DNA from: COE1 sp963596435
Lineage (GTDB): Bacteria; Bacillota; Clostridia; Lachnospirales; Lachnospiraceae
NCBI GenBank assembly: GCA_963596435.1
Contig: CAVBMG010000006.1
Location: 1 to 64,000, forward strand
DNA: 64,000 nucleotides
Reading direction: 5' to 3'
The number at the start of each line of letters is the position of its first letter. Position 1 is the first letter of the stretch. Below are positions 43,781-53,185 of the stretch, piece by piece. Made by a program: the position numbers and the translations under genes. Below the pieces are notes generated by a model. It was given only the letters and a program-made list of their open reading frames with translations. It ran no database searches and was not told the DNA's origin.

Positions 43781-44413
43781 ATGAAATACGTAGACATGCC
43801 GCTTGCCATGTGGCTGATATTTGCAAAATCATTCAGAAACAATCTGACAACTGTCTTGGGAATCGAGCCAGCTAAGGCAAAGGAGATTACCAAAAAGGCG
43901 AAACGCAAATATAAAGAAATCATAGCCAGGATTCCTGAGTTCGAGAAGAAAGACAGATTTAAAATGAATCTGGTAAACTGTGCCATGTTTTCCGCATTTC
44001 TGCTTACACTGCCTACACTTCCAGATGTAGATGCAGCAACAGAATATTATAAAAAGTCCATGATGACAGGTCTTATGGAGTGGTTCTGCAGACAGAGCGG
44101 CAAAAGCCAATATTCTCCATCAGATATTCGTGGAATGCAGGAAACAGCAGCACTCAGAGCCGGCGATAGAAACCCTTATTCCTGGAACATGGATTTCCGG
44201 GAATATGAAGATGGAAGCGGATACGAAGCGAAATTCTATACCTGTGGAATCTGCACACTCATGACAGAACTGGGATTAAAGCAGCTGATTCCTGCTATGT
44301 GCCGCCTTGACTATTCAATGAGCGAGGCTGGCGGTGTAACCAATTTCGTCAGGGAATACACATTAGCATCTGGCGGTCCTTACTGTGACTGTGGCTATAA
44401 GAAGAGACAATAA
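43781..44413 (+). CDS. ATC-hydrolase-family-like protein
   Basis: 210 aa, probably cytosolic. The C-terminal half (GICTLMTELGLKQLIPAMCRLDY and a CDCGY end, with conserved Cys and Asp) resembles the L-2-amino-thiazoline-4-carboxylic acid hydrolase-like family of Clostridia. The real substrate of these gut proteins is unknown. ATG 43781 is chosen (AAGGAG 11 nt upstream); GTG 43772 is too near the ribosome site. It starts 16 nt after the AbrB gene. It is complete, unlike the truncated relative at 26805. Confidence 0.65.
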   Translation: MKYVDMPLAMWLIFAKSFRNNLTTVLGIEPAKAKEITKKAKRKYKEIIARIPEFEKKDRFKMNLVNCAMFSAFLLTLPTLPDVDAATEYYKKSMMTGLMEWFCRQSGKSQYSPSDIRGMQETAALRAGDRNPYSWNMDFREYEDGSGYEAKFYTCGICTLMTELGLKQLIPAMCRLDYSMSEAGGVTNFVREYTLASGGPYCDCGYKKRQ

Positions 44414-44418
44414 CGAGT

Positions 44419-45808
44419 ATGGTGAAAAAAGATAAACAAACATATCCACGCCCACGTAAAGAAATGTTGCGCATTATGAAAAACGCAGACAAAGAAGGGC
44501 ATATATTGGAAACGATCATAGAAGAGTTTGCACTGCATCCTTTTTCCATGCCTGCACTGTGGGATTGCAGGGAATATTTCTATCGACTTGATACACAGGA
44601 CTGTATAAAGAATCCGGTGCTGGTAACACACCTTGCCCTGATTTCTTCTATGGCAGGGAGACTGGATCAGGCAAAGGACTATCTGAAACTGATAGGAGAG
44701 ACACCACAGCACTGGCAGCCACAGGATCTAAACCATACGGATTTCTACAGGATTGCTCTGGAGATGGTAATGCCTTATACAAGTGATACCATGTTTCTGC
44801 GAATCGTTTTCTACTTAATTAAGGCACATGCAGTACCAGTCATGGGACTTACCCTGTCTGCCTGTCGTCCAAGTATATTAAATGGATTTCGTGATTTTAC
44901 AAGATATGGACCGTATCTGGAGCGATACGGGGATATCATTACAGATGCCGTGCAACAGCTGTATGGAAGCGGTGGGCAGAGTGTATATGAGATATTACTT
45001 GCAGAATGGTATTATCAGAATAATGACTGTTTCAACGCACTTGTACTGGTAACGGGTACGATTCCACTTATTGAGCAGAATAAGGATATGCGCTGTCTGT
45101 TTGTTGCCCTGGCTCTACAGATGAAGATTCTGCTTGTGAATGGACAGACCAGGATGGCAAAACCCCTGGTGGAGAAGATTCGTGAACGAATACATGAAAC
45201 AGGCTGGGAAGAACTGACTTCCAGCTTAAATGCCCTTGCCTGCCTTGCAGCCTGCTATGACGGACGCCAGGAGGAAGTGACGCAATGGCTGGAACATACA
45301 GCACCGGATGAGAACAAAGATATCTATATGATGGATATGTATGCTTATCTGGTGAAGATACGCTGTTATCTGCTGTCATTTACCACAAAGCCGGTGATAA
45401 AGGGCGAATGTGTGAAGAACTTGACAAAGCATTAGAGCTGGCAAGGCGGTATCATTATATTCGTTTACTTGCAGATGAGGGCAGTTGTATGGTGCAGATG
45501 CTTTCGATATATCAGCAGGAGAGAAGTGCTGACGGTTTCACAGATACAATCATGGATCTTGCAGGCGAAGTGGGCAGGCATTTCCCAAATATCTGAAATC
45601 TCCGGCAGAATATTATGAACCGCTGACCACAATGGAGAAGAACGTGTTCCGCCTGATGGCACAGGGAATGAGCAATGATGAGATTGCTGACAGACTTGGG
45701 AAAAAGACAGGGACTGTCAAATTCCACAGCAACAACATTTTCCGAAAATTACAGGTACAGAACAGACAGCAGGCTGTCAATCGGGGAAGAGAGATCGGTC
45801 TTTTATAA
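44419..45808 (+). pseudogene. LuxR family regulator disrupted by two frameshifts
   Basis: The first frame (44419-45435) encodes an all-helical, TPR-like regulatory region. Coding sense then moves to the -1 frame near 45390-45408 (continuing KGRMCEELDKALELARRY), and again to the -1 frame near 45580. There it encodes a LuxR helix-turn-helix: LTTMEKNVFRLMAQGMSNDEIADRLG and KTGTVKFHSNNIFRKLQV, ending at 45808. Joined, it would be a ~460-aa MalT/LuxR-type regulator. The second shift lies at TTTCCCA, a valid -1 slippery heptamer in the reading frame, and the first near AAAG tetramers. Single-base loss is the simplest explanation; programmed shifting or sequence error is not excluded. Confidence 0.8.
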
Positions 45809-45902
45809 AATGTCTGACAATTTCGTGAGCTTTTCAATTGAAAATATAAAATACTTATGTTATAATGAAATTGTGTTATAAAAAACTGGAAGGTGATCGA
45901 AC

Positions 45903-46964
45903 ATGAAACAAATATACAAAGCAGATAAAAGAGGAAATCTTACAGAAATTCTCAAAGGAATGAAAGCACCGAAATTATTAATGCTGATGTCCAATGCGAA
46001 GCAATTTAATGAGCATGTACAAGAGCTGGAGAAGCATTTTCCTGGAGTACCCAGTATTGGCTGTATCGGTAGCAGTTATGGCGGACAGGAAGTAGTTGCA
46101 GAAAATGGCGTAGCAGTGATTGCCATGGAGGGTAATCTCACAGTTGCAACGAATGTGTTGGAACAGGCATCCACCATGCCTATAAAATATATTGGCAGAC
46201 TGGAAGCAGATATCAACAAAGTAGGAGCTTCTGAAAAGAATACCGTATGTATTGATTTTTGCACCGGCAACGATGCCTGTGTCCTGACAACAATCTACAG
46301 TGTACTTGGTCAGAAGAAGATATCTCTGGTAGGAGGAACCGGTGACGGCGGCAAAGTCTCTGTTAATGGTAAAGTCTATGAAGACGCAGATGTGTACGCC
46401 CTGATTCGCAATAATGATGGTAAAGTGAAAGTCTATAAGGAAAACATATACAAGCAGGTTCCCGGCTGTCGTTTCATCGCATCACGTACAGACCGCAGTA
46501 AATATCTGTTAGGAGAGCTCAATGGACAGCCTGCCAAGAAAGTATATCAGGACATTCTGCATATCACGGATAAAGAGATGGATACGCAGACATTAAAGAA
46601 TCCTCTCGGCAAGATGAACGGACAGGATATCTGCATTATTTCTATCAAGGAAGTGGCGGGCAATCAGCTCATATGCTACAGACAGGTGAATGATTCTGAT
46701 GTTCTTACACTGCTTGAAGCGCAGAATATTTCTGAGGTTGTAGAGAATACCATTCAGAAGATACGCAATGATTTTTCACACATATCCGGTGTATTTTCCG
46801 TCAATTGTATATTCCGTTACTTACTCTTTTCTCAAGAGCATTATTTTGATTCCTATCTGAAAACCATGGAGAAGCTGGGAGATCACGCAGGACTGATTGG
46901 GTTTGGAGAACATTACAACCAGCAGTTCGTAAACCAGACCATGACCTGTGTTGTATTTGAATAA
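45903..46964 (+). CDS. FIST domain signal-transduction protein
   Basis: 353 aa, cytosolic. FIST_N (residues ~20-200: GVPSIGCIGSSYGGQE, KISLVGGTGDGGKVSV) and FIST_C (residues ~215-345: PAKKVYQDILHI, VNCIFRYLLF, GLIGFGEHYN). FIST proteins are sensory modules thought to bind small ligands such as amino acids and are found with chemotaxis or two-component proteins. The next gene, 28 nt downstream, is a soluble chemoreceptor, so the pair forms a cytosolic sensing unit. AAGGTGAT precedes the ATG. Confidence 0.9.
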   Translation: MKQIYKADKRGNLTEILKGMKAPKLLMLMSNAKQFNEHVQELEKHFPGVPSIGCIGSSYGGQEVVAENGVAVIAMEGNLTVATNVLEQASTMPIKYIGRLEADINKVGASEKNTVCIDFCTGNDACVLTTIYSVLGQKKISLVGGTGDGGKVSVNGKVYEDADVYALIRNNDGKVKVYKENIYKQVPGCRFIASRTDRSKYLLGELNGQPAKKVYQDILHITDKEMDTQTLKNPLGKMNGQDICIISIKEVAGNQLICYRQVNDSDVLTLLEAQNISEVVENTIQKIRNDFSHISGVFSVNCIFRYLLFSQEHYFDSYLKTMEKLGDHAGLIGFGEHYNQQFVNQTMTCVVFE

Positions 46965-46992
46965 GATTTTCGTAGAATGAAGGGGATAAGAT

Positions 46993-47940
46993 ATGTTTAA
47001 GAAAAAAGAAGAAAAGCCGGTTGTTACGGCTGCAGAAGTAATAGATGTACATCCTATCAGCCATGTGGCAGACAGCATTATGATATACCAGAAACAGTTG
47101 GCACAGCGTGAAGTAGAATCTCTGGATCAAATGGCAGGGGTGCAGGCAACATTTGAAGAGGCACTTCAGGAAAATGACAAACTGAGAGAACAGATGGAAG
47201 TATTGTCAGAAGTATTTGTTGATGTGGAACAGATTGCTTCACGTTTTGATAATGTAAAAAATGACATTGCAGCTTCAGTAGGTGACGCGCAAAGCAAGGT
47301 TGATAAGTTGAAGAGCAGCTCTTCTGAAGTACAGAGCAGCTTTGAAGAAATACAGAACACATTCGTAGGCGTACAGACTTCGGTACAGCAGATCAAGGAT
47401 TGCATGAAACAGATCATTGCGATTGCCAATCAGACGAATATGCTGGCACTGAATGCGGCGATAGAAGCAGCACGCGCCGGAGAGCAGGGCAAGGGCTTCG
47501 CAGTCGTAGCAGATGAGGTCAAGAAGCTGGCTGACGAAATCAAGAATCTGGTCAGCAACGTAGATAACAGTATTTCAGAGGTTGAAAGTGGTACAGAACA
47601 GCTTAATCGGAACATTGAAAGCTCCAAAGAAGCATTTAAACAGAATGTTGAAGATGTGGATGTTGCTTATGTAGTCTTTGACCAGATCATTGAGGCGGCG
47701 GATGGAGCGAAGACGGTACAGCAGGAAATAAGTCAGGTAACACAGTCTTCCGGGCAAAAGCTTGAACAGGTAAAAGACTGTTTTGAATCGGAAGAAGAGA
47801 AGATGCAGCGGGTGCTGACATATATCGAGCGTGCAAACGAACTGGGTACAACGAAGAGTTCCATGTTTGAAGACATGAACAATTTAGTAGGACAGTTGAA
47901 TCCAATCGTAAAAGAAATACAACAGAAACAATCAAGATAG
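46993..47940 (+). CDS. soluble methyl-accepting chemotaxis-like protein
   Basis: 315 aa with no membrane helix or ligand domain. After a ~60-residue N-terminus, the chain is coiled coil with the conserved hairpin tip IANQTNMLALNAAIEAARAG and GKGFAVVADEVKKLADE near residues 142-185. It probably receives signal from the FIST protein encoded just upstream. No cheA, cheW or flagellar genes are in the window, so the output partner is elsewhere or different. Confidence 0.9.
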   Translation: MFKKKEEKPVVTAAEVIDVHPISHVADSIMIYQKQLAQREVESLDQMAGVQATFEEALQENDKLREQMEVLSEVFVDVEQIASRFDNVKNDIAASVGDAQSKVDKLKSSSSEVQSSFEEIQNTFVGVQTSVQQIKDCMKQIIAIANQTNMLALNAAIEAARAGEQGKGFAVVADEVKKLADEIKNLVSNVDNSISEVESGTEQLNRNIESSKEAFKQNVEDVDVAYVVFDQIIEAADGAKTVQQEISQVTQSSGQKLEQVKDCFESEEEKMQRVLTYIERANELGTTKSSMFEDMNNLVGQLNPIVKEIQQKQSR

Positions 47941-47961
47941 ATAATAAGATAAAGATGCAGG

Positions 47962-47988
47962 AAATCCCTTAGAAATAAGGGATTTTTT
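47962..47988 (+). terminator. terminator after the FIST-chemoreceptor unit
   Basis: AAATCCCTT and AAGGGATTT arms with loop AGAAAT, followed by TTTTT. Confidence 0.85.
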
Positions 47989-47999
47989 GTTATATACAG

Positions 48000-48023
48000 G
48001 GTTAAAAGTTTGGTTAAAAGTTT
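48000..48023 (+). repeat. tandem 12-bp direct repeat
   Basis: GGTTAAAAGTTT occurs twice head to tail, about 100 nt upstream of the gene at 48121. It could be a binding site for a regulator using direct repeats; no regulator can be named. Confidence 0.5.
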
Positions 48024-48120
48024 AGTTTTTCTCAACCTTAGTTTGCTATACAAACAATGTCGAGACAGATATAATAAAGTCAGAGATTGTCATTGACATA
48101 GAGCGAAAGGATTGAAAAAT

Positions 48121-49476
48121 ATGAAGAAAGTGTGGATTGGTCTGTCAATTACATGTATTTTGATAGGCATCTTCGGAACTGCGGTAGACCTGATAGAGGG
48201 AAATTCCCTGGAAGATACCGCTGTTGTACTCTTCGTTCTGACTTTATTCGCAGCATTCTTTGGCTGGCTTGCCTGGCTCTGGAGAATCAGATCTCCTCTA
48301 AAAAGGGCAGGAGAACAGGCGGCTATGGCGGCGAACAAGGTAAAAGAAAGCAACGATGCGTACAAAGGGCTGTCCAAATCATTAAAATTGCGTGTGTGGA
48401 AGTATCGTATTGCAGGTGCATTGATAGCTGTACTGGGTGTACGGATGTGGCCAATGGGGAACTGGAGTACCTTCTGGATATCTTTTGGAACAGTCGTGCT
48501 GATTATCGGTATTGCAATCTTTATGATGGGCTCACCGCAGGATTATAACAGTATAACTGATGCAGCCAAAATGATCGGAATGGATAGAGAACGGAAAATA
48601 GGAGAATTCTACGAAGCATATAAGGAGATACAGACTCCGCTTGGTTCTGCCTGGCTGGGATATTTCTACACTTCTCCTTATAAATCAATGATATTTGGTC
48701 CGGATGACAGGGGACAGTTCATATACTTCTATCTGAACGGTGCAGGTAATGTTAGTTATATCGGATATTCTTTTCTGGATAACGCAATAAAAGAAAAATT
48801 GACTGAACCGGTCTATCCACCTGTGACGGATCTGGGAGCCGATACAGCAGGACATCTCTGCTACCATACGGATGTCTTTTTCTTCCAGGACTGGTTGAAG
48901 GCAAGCATTGAGAATTACGTGAAGACAGGGCAGGTAATTCCTTTTATGGATGCTTCTCCTTCAGAGGTCTATACCTTTACCGAGGATTTCAAGCTTACCG
49001 GAGAGCACTTCGAGGTACAGGATAAGGATCAGAATACAGTCTACATAGTAGATGGCACGATGCCTCTCATTAACCTGTATATCCATGATACGGAGGGCAA
49101 TGAGATATTTAAAATGACGAAGGAGATCGGACACGCGCTGGCTACTTACCGCTTTTTCTACCGGGGCGAGCCTTACGGCGTATTGGAGAAACAGTTCACC
49201 TTCGTACGTGATACCTTCACAATGGATATTAATGAAGGCAGGCTGGAACTGACCGAATATGCAGGAACGATTGGGCATAACTTCAAGGTAACACTGAATG
49301 GTACGCTGATTGGTGCGATCATGGATGATATGGACATCACCATTGAAAATATCGTATGGGACAATGCTTTCCTGATCGTTCATGACAGGAAGTATCTGCC
49401 GCTTATCACCGCGATGGCAGTCATGGTAACGAGAGAGCTTGCCAGGGATGAGGACGGTGGACTGACCAACCGATAA
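48121..49476 (+). CDS. membrane protein with LURP-one-related C-terminal domain
   Basis: 451 aa. Two hydrophobic helices at the N-terminus (about 5-22 and 35-58), a short charged stretch, then two more near 98-142. The cytosolic remainder is unfamiliar to about residue 310. The last ~135 residues (PLINLYIHDTEGNEIFKM, YGVLEKQFTFVRDTFTMD, GTLIGAIMDDM, FLIVHDRKYLPLI) look like a LURP-one/tubby-like beta-barrel, a family connected with phospholipid scramblases. ATG 48121 has GAAAGG 10 nt upstream; a TTG at 48112 is worse. It is 24 nt before the lipoprotein gene and likely co-transcribed. Confidence 0.7.
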   Translation: MKKVWIGLSITCILIGIFGTAVDLIEGNSLEDTAVVLFVLTLFAAFFGWLAWLWRIRSPLKRAGEQAAMAANKVKESNDAYKGLSKSLKLRVWKYRIAGALIAVLGVRMWPMGNWSTFWISFGTVVLIIGIAIFMMGSPQDYNSITDAAKMIGMDRERKIGEFYEAYKEIQTPLGSAWLGYFYTSPYKSMIFGPDDRGQFIYFYLNGAGNVSYIGYSFLDNAIKEKLTEPVYPPVTDLGADTAGHLCYHTDVFFFQDWLKASIENYVKTGQVIPFMDASPSEVYTFTEDFKLTGEHFEVQDKDQNTVYIVDGTMPLINLYIHDTEGNEIFKMTKEIGHALATYRFFYRGEPYGVLEKQFTFVRDTFTMDINEGRLELTEYAGTIGHNFKVTLNGTLIGAIMDDMDITIENIVWDNAFLIVHDRKYLPLITAMAVMVTRELARDEDGGLTNR

Positions 49477-49500
49477 AGAGAAGAGAGAGAGAAGAGACAT

Positions 49501-50169
49501 ATGAAGAGAGAGAGAAGAATAGCAATTATACTTGCAACGCTTGCGACAACAGTTCTGTGTGGCTGTGGAGGTGTTTCTGCGATAGCCTTTTCCAACGAAG
49601 AGGCAGCCAAGGACGCGCTGAATACAGCCGGGACTGTGCATTTTGATGGTGATGTAAAGGCAGTCAACCAGGGTACGGATATTCTGGCTGATGGACAGGT
49701 AGCCGGGTATATGGAAGAGACAGGTTTTTTTGATACGAAATGGACAGTCTCTATTGATGGAAACACCTGGTTCTATGCGAAATTTGTAACAGATGAGCCA
49801 ATTAATGAAAATACGGATACGCTTGTTTCAGCAACGACCTATGATTTCTATAATGCAGATGACACCTGTATCGGCTATGCGCAGGAGCAGGCAGTGAAAG
49901 GCGGAAGTGGTGGTTATTACATCTGCTATATGGATGCAGATGGTAATCCCAAAGATTATTATTCCAATGAAAAAGCAACCCAGACTTATGACAGCGAAGG
50001 GAACCTTATTGCTACAGGTACTGTTGATTTTAACGGCTTCTTTGAAAGCCAGCACTGCTATGTAGAGATCACTGCGGAAGAGGGTAGTACTATGCAGATG
50101 GATTTCATGGATAAGATGGCGATGTATCTCTACCTGTTTTCAGATTTTAACAGCGAACATCTTGACTGA
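49501..50169 (+). CDS. lipoprotein of unknown function
   Basis: 222 aa. Lipobox TVLCGCG (Cys near 20). The mature part is beta-rich with repeats of D/N-G turns (YFxN/YxDSEGN-like), somewhat like the LURP-one fold of the gene upstream, but I cannot assign it. It follows that gene by 24 nt. Just after its stop another frame (about 50169-50234) encodes LILGVAALTATGFLTL plus KKRKEE, a membrane anchor with basic tail. A longer surface protein may once have ended there. Confidence 0.6.
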   Translation: MKRERRIAIILATLATTVLCGCGGVSAIAFSNEEAAKDALNTAGTVHFDGDVKAVNQGTDILADGQVAGYMEETGFFDTKWTVSIDGNTWFYAKFVTDEPINENTDTLVSATTYDFYNADDTCIGYAQEQAVKGGSGGYYICYMDADGNPKDYYSNEKATQTYDSEGNLIATGTVDFNGFFESQHCYVEITAEEGSTMQMDFMDKMAMYLYLFSDFNSEHLD

Positions 50170-50249
50170 TTCTGGGTGTAGCAGCATTGACAGCGACAGG
50201 ATTTTTGACCTTGAAGAAACGTAAAGAAGAATAGTACTATTTAGAAGAA

Positions 50250-50297
50250 AACGGCGATATTGTATAGCAGAGAAGCTATACGGTATCGCTGTTTTGT
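50250..50297 (+). terminator. terminator after the lipoprotein gene
   Basis: Long imperfect hairpin: arms 50250-50268 and 50275-50293 with loop AGAGAA, followed by TTTTG. The rest of the 50170-50422 gap holds the anchor remnant noted above and an AATGC/GCATT small dyad near 50350; no riboswitch is visible. Confidence 0.7.
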
Positions 50298-50422
50298 GTT
50301 ATATTGTGCTTTTTATAGCGTAATTATTCAAAGCTATGCAAAGAATAAATGCATAATAAAGCATTGATGTTTTGGAAACAGTTAGGTATCATATAAATAA
50401 GAAGTACGAGAGGAGAAATGTT

Positions 50423-51379
50423 ATGAAGATGAAGAAGATTGCAGTACTGGGGGCGGGAGCAGTCGGCTCCTATGTCATTTGGGGGCTTTCTGAGCGTGAT
50501 GACATCAGTTTGGGTGTTGTTGCAGAGGGTGAGAGAGCCAACCGATTAAAGAACGGCTGTATCATCAATGGTGTGACATATCACCCGGAAGTATGGACAC
50601 CACAGGAAGCACAGGGAGCAGATCTGCTGATTATAGCTTTGAAATATGGTGCATTGCCGGGCGCATTAGACAGTATCCGCACGATTACTGGAGAGAATAC
50701 AGTTGTAATGAGCCTTATGAACGGTGTAGACAGTGAAGAGATCATTTCTACTGTAATAGACAGTTCTCATATCATTTATTCCCTGATAAAAGTAGCTTCT
50801 CATAAGGAAGGCGATGGTTTCTACTTTAACCCGGAGACTACGATAGGAATTATTTTCGGAGAGCTTACCACATCATATCAGAGTGAGCGTGTACATGCAA
50901 TCGAAGCCCTTTTTGAAGGCACTGGCTTACATTATCGTGCGACAGAACATATCAGAGAAGAGATGTGGAGCAAGTTCCGCCTGAATGTATGTAACAATCT
51001 TCCTCAGGCAATCCTTGGAGCGGGTGTTGGATGTTATCAGGACAGCGTTCATATGAAAGAGATCAGCAACGGACTCAGAAGAGAGCTGGAAGCTGTCGCA
51101 GCGGCGAAAGGAATCGACATCAGCAAGGCAGATGCTTCCTCTGGTCATGGCAGTGCTGTTCCACCAACAGCCAGATACTCTACTTTACAGGATCTGGATG
51201 CAGGTCGTCACACAGAGATTGACATGTTTTCAGGCGCACTGATGCGTATGGGTAAGGAGCTTGGTATCCCTACACCTTATAATGAATTCGCTTACCATAT
51301 CATCAAAGCCATGGAAGAGAAGAATGACGGTAAATTCGATTATACCGGAAACCAGGAAGAAACGACCTGCGCTAAGTAA
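50423..51379 (+). CDS. ketopantoate reductase-like (ApbA/PanE family) dehydrogenase
   Basis: 318 aa. N-terminal Rossmann fold with IAVLGAGAVGSYV, then the ApbA/PanE second half with the catalytic Lys in MWSKFRLNVCNN and GLRRELEAVAAAKGI. The family reduces 2-dehydropantoate with NADPH in pantothenate synthesis, but many members act on other 2-keto acids. It stands 44 nt before cbiM and away from other pan genes, so I leave the symbol blank. ATG 50423 has GAGGAGA upstream. The first 17 codons of the longer frame (from 50372) are not family-like. Confidence 0.85.
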   Translation: MKMKKIAVLGAGAVGSYVIWGLSERDDISLGVVAEGERANRLKNGCIINGVTYHPEVWTPQEAQGADLLIIALKYGALPGALDSIRTITGENTVVMSLMNGVDSEEIISTVIDSSHIIYSLIKVASHKEGDGFYFNPETTIGIIFGELTTSYQSERVHAIEALFEGTGLHYRATEHIREEMWSKFRLNVCNNLPQAILGAGVGCYQDSVHMKEISNGLRRELEAVAAAKGIDISKADASSGHGSAVPPTARYSTLQDLDAGRHTEIDMFSGALMRMGKELGIPTPYNEFAYHIIKAMEEKNDGKFDYTGNQEETTCAK

Positions 51380-51423
51380 TACGATATACGAAGAAAAACA
51401 CGATACTATGGAGGAAATTTAAA

Positions 51424-52461
51424 ATGCACATCCCGGAGAATTATTTATCACCGGCAACCTGCGGTGTGATGGGAGCGGCAATGGTGCCAGTCTGGGCGCA
51501 CGCTGTAAAGAAAATAAATGAGGAACTTCCTAAGGATAAGATACCACTTCTGGGAGTGGGAGCAGCTTTCTCCTTTTTGGGTATGATGTTCAATGTACCA
51601 CTTGTGGGCGGTACAACAGGACATGCAGTGGGAGGAACATTAATTGCGCTGTTATTTGGTCCAAATGCAGCATGTATTGCGGTATCTATAGCACTGTTAT
51701 TGCAGGCAATCATCTTTGGGGATGGTGGAATCCTGGCATTTGGTGCGAATTGCTTCAATATGGCATTTGTTTTGCCGTATGTCGGTTACGCAGTATATCG
51801 CCTGATCGTAAGAATAGTAGGTGGAGACTCGGCAAAAGAAAGAGTACATTATATCGCTGCAGCAATAGGTTCTTATATTGGAATTAATGCAGCTGCACTT
51901 TGTGCTTCTGTAGAATTTGGTATTCAGCCTTTGTTATTTAAGGATGCATCCGGTAATGCCCTTTACTGCCCATATGATCTTACTGTCTCAGTCCCTGCTA
52001 TGATGATTCCCCATCTTGCTGTGGCAGGAATCGTTGAAGCAGTGTTCACCGTGGCAGTATATGCCTTTGTGAAAAAGACTTCACCGGATCTCACCTATGA
52101 AAATATTCTGACAGATAGAGAAGAAGCGAATACGACAAAGAAGCACACGCCGATATTTGCCCTGATTGCACTGCTTATCGCAGCAACGCCGCTTGGACTG
52201 TTGGCTACGGGTACAGCATGGGGAGAATGGGGTTCTGACGAAATCGCTGATATTGTAACCAATGGTTCTGCACTTGGATACACACCGAAAGGGTTGGCAG
52301 AAGGCTGGTCATTGTCTGTGCTTATGCCTGATTATGCTGTCAGTGGAATGAATGAGGTTATTGCCTATATCTTATCGGCTTTAATCGGCGTGGCACTTCT
52401 TATCATTATATTTAAGCTGATCTCAATTCCTATGAAAGGACGAAATCATTATGCTTCCTAG
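51424..52461 (+). CDS. cbiM: ECF cobalt/nickel transporter S component CbiM with fused C-terminal domain
   Basis: 345 aa. It begins MHIPENYLSPATCG; the N-terminal Met-His-Ile is part of the metal site in CbiM/NikM proteins and demands this exact start. About six helices follow, including GGTTGHAVGGTL with the second conserved His. Residues 240-345 form a CbiN/PDGLE-like extension (ending SALIGVALLIIIFKL), so no separate cbiN is needed. GGAGG precedes the ATG. Operon with cbiQ and cbiO. No cobalamin riboswitch precedes it, so nickel remains possible. Confidence 0.9.
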   Translation: MHIPENYLSPATCGVMGAAMVPVWAHAVKKINEELPKDKIPLLGVGAAFSFLGMMFNVPLVGGTTGHAVGGTLIALLFGPNAACIAVSIALLLQAIIFGDGGILAFGANCFNMAFVLPYVGYAVYRLIVRIVGGDSAKERVHYIAAAIGSYIGINAAALCASVEFGIQPLLFKDASGNALYCPYDLTVSVPAMMIPHLAVAGIVEAVFTVAVYAFVKKTSPDLTYENILTDREEANTTKKHTPIFALIALLIAATPLGLLATGTAWGEWGSDEIADIVTNGSALGYTPKGLAEGWSLSVLMPDYAVSGMNEVIAYILSALIGVALLIIIFKLISIPMKGRNHYAS

Positions 52462-53167
52462 TTGGATGGAAAGTGTGGATCAATATGATCCGCCAAAAGA
52501 CGGCAGTAAATTTGCAGTGAAGACAATTCAGACAATTGGAAAAGCTATGTCACGTATAAAAGTCCAGAAGGGACATGAGAAGGGACGGTCTTTGCCGGCC
52601 CTTTTCAAGTTGCTTGTAACAGCAGGTGGAATCCTGTTTCTGTCCATTACACAAAATAAGTTGTGTATCATGGCATATGCGGCTATACTGTTATTATATT
52701 TGTGTACATGGCCTGCGAGGGATATTTTGAACATTATGAAAGCAGGATGTGGCACATCTGTACTGGCACTTATTATATTGCTTCCTGCAATGATCGTACA
52801 GCCGAGTGGTATACGAAATGAACTATTGATTGTGATAAAGGTATTTTTAAGCATATCTACACTAAGTATTTTTAATCATACGACGCAGTGGAATCATATT
52901 ACGGGAGCACTCAGGAAGCTGCATATCCCCGGGATTTTTATCTTTACTTTGGATATTACATTAAAGTATATTGTGCTTCTGGGGAATCTGATTACAGATC
53001 TGTTGACATCTCTGCAGCTTCGTTCTGTTGGAAAAAATAATAAAAAGTACAGTTCCATCGGAGGCGTCATGGGTGTTACATTTGTGAGAGGTACTGAGAT
53101 GAACCAGCAAATGTATGAGGCGATGCAGTGCAGAGGATTTACGGATGATTATAGTGTGAAAAATTAA
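52451..53167 (+). CDS. cbiQ: ECF cobalt/nickel transporter T component CbiQ
   Basis: 238 aa. A ~45-residue cytosolic start (WMESVDQYDPPKDGSKF) is followed by about five membrane helices and the coupling region LQLRSVGKNN near 190 and AMQCRGFTDD at the C-terminus. It overlaps cbiM by 11 nt. Works with CbiM and CbiO to import Co2+ or Ni2+. Confidence 0.9.
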   Translation: MLPSWMESVDQYDPPKDGSKFAVKTIQTIGKAMSRIKVQKGHEKGRSLPALFKLLVTAGGILFLSITQNKLCIMAYAAILLLYLCTWPARDILNIMKAGCGTSVLALIILLPAMIVQPSGIRNELLIVIKVFLSISTLSIFNHTTQWNHITGALRKLHIPGIFIFTLDITLKYIVLLGNLITDLLTSLQLRSVGKNNKKYSSIGGVMGVTFVRGTEMNQQMYEAMQCRGFTDDYSVKN

Positions 53168-53185
53168 TTTTCACATGCGGCTTTG

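Noticed and set aside
48000..48023. LytTR-type direct repeat
   Set aside because: The 9-bp cores match the LytTR consensus, but the 12-bp period is too short for the usual spaced pair; reported only as a repeat.
48961..49641. 226-codon minus-strand open frame
   Set aside because: Antisense to the LURP-one-like gene, whose product has clear motifs; no start signal.
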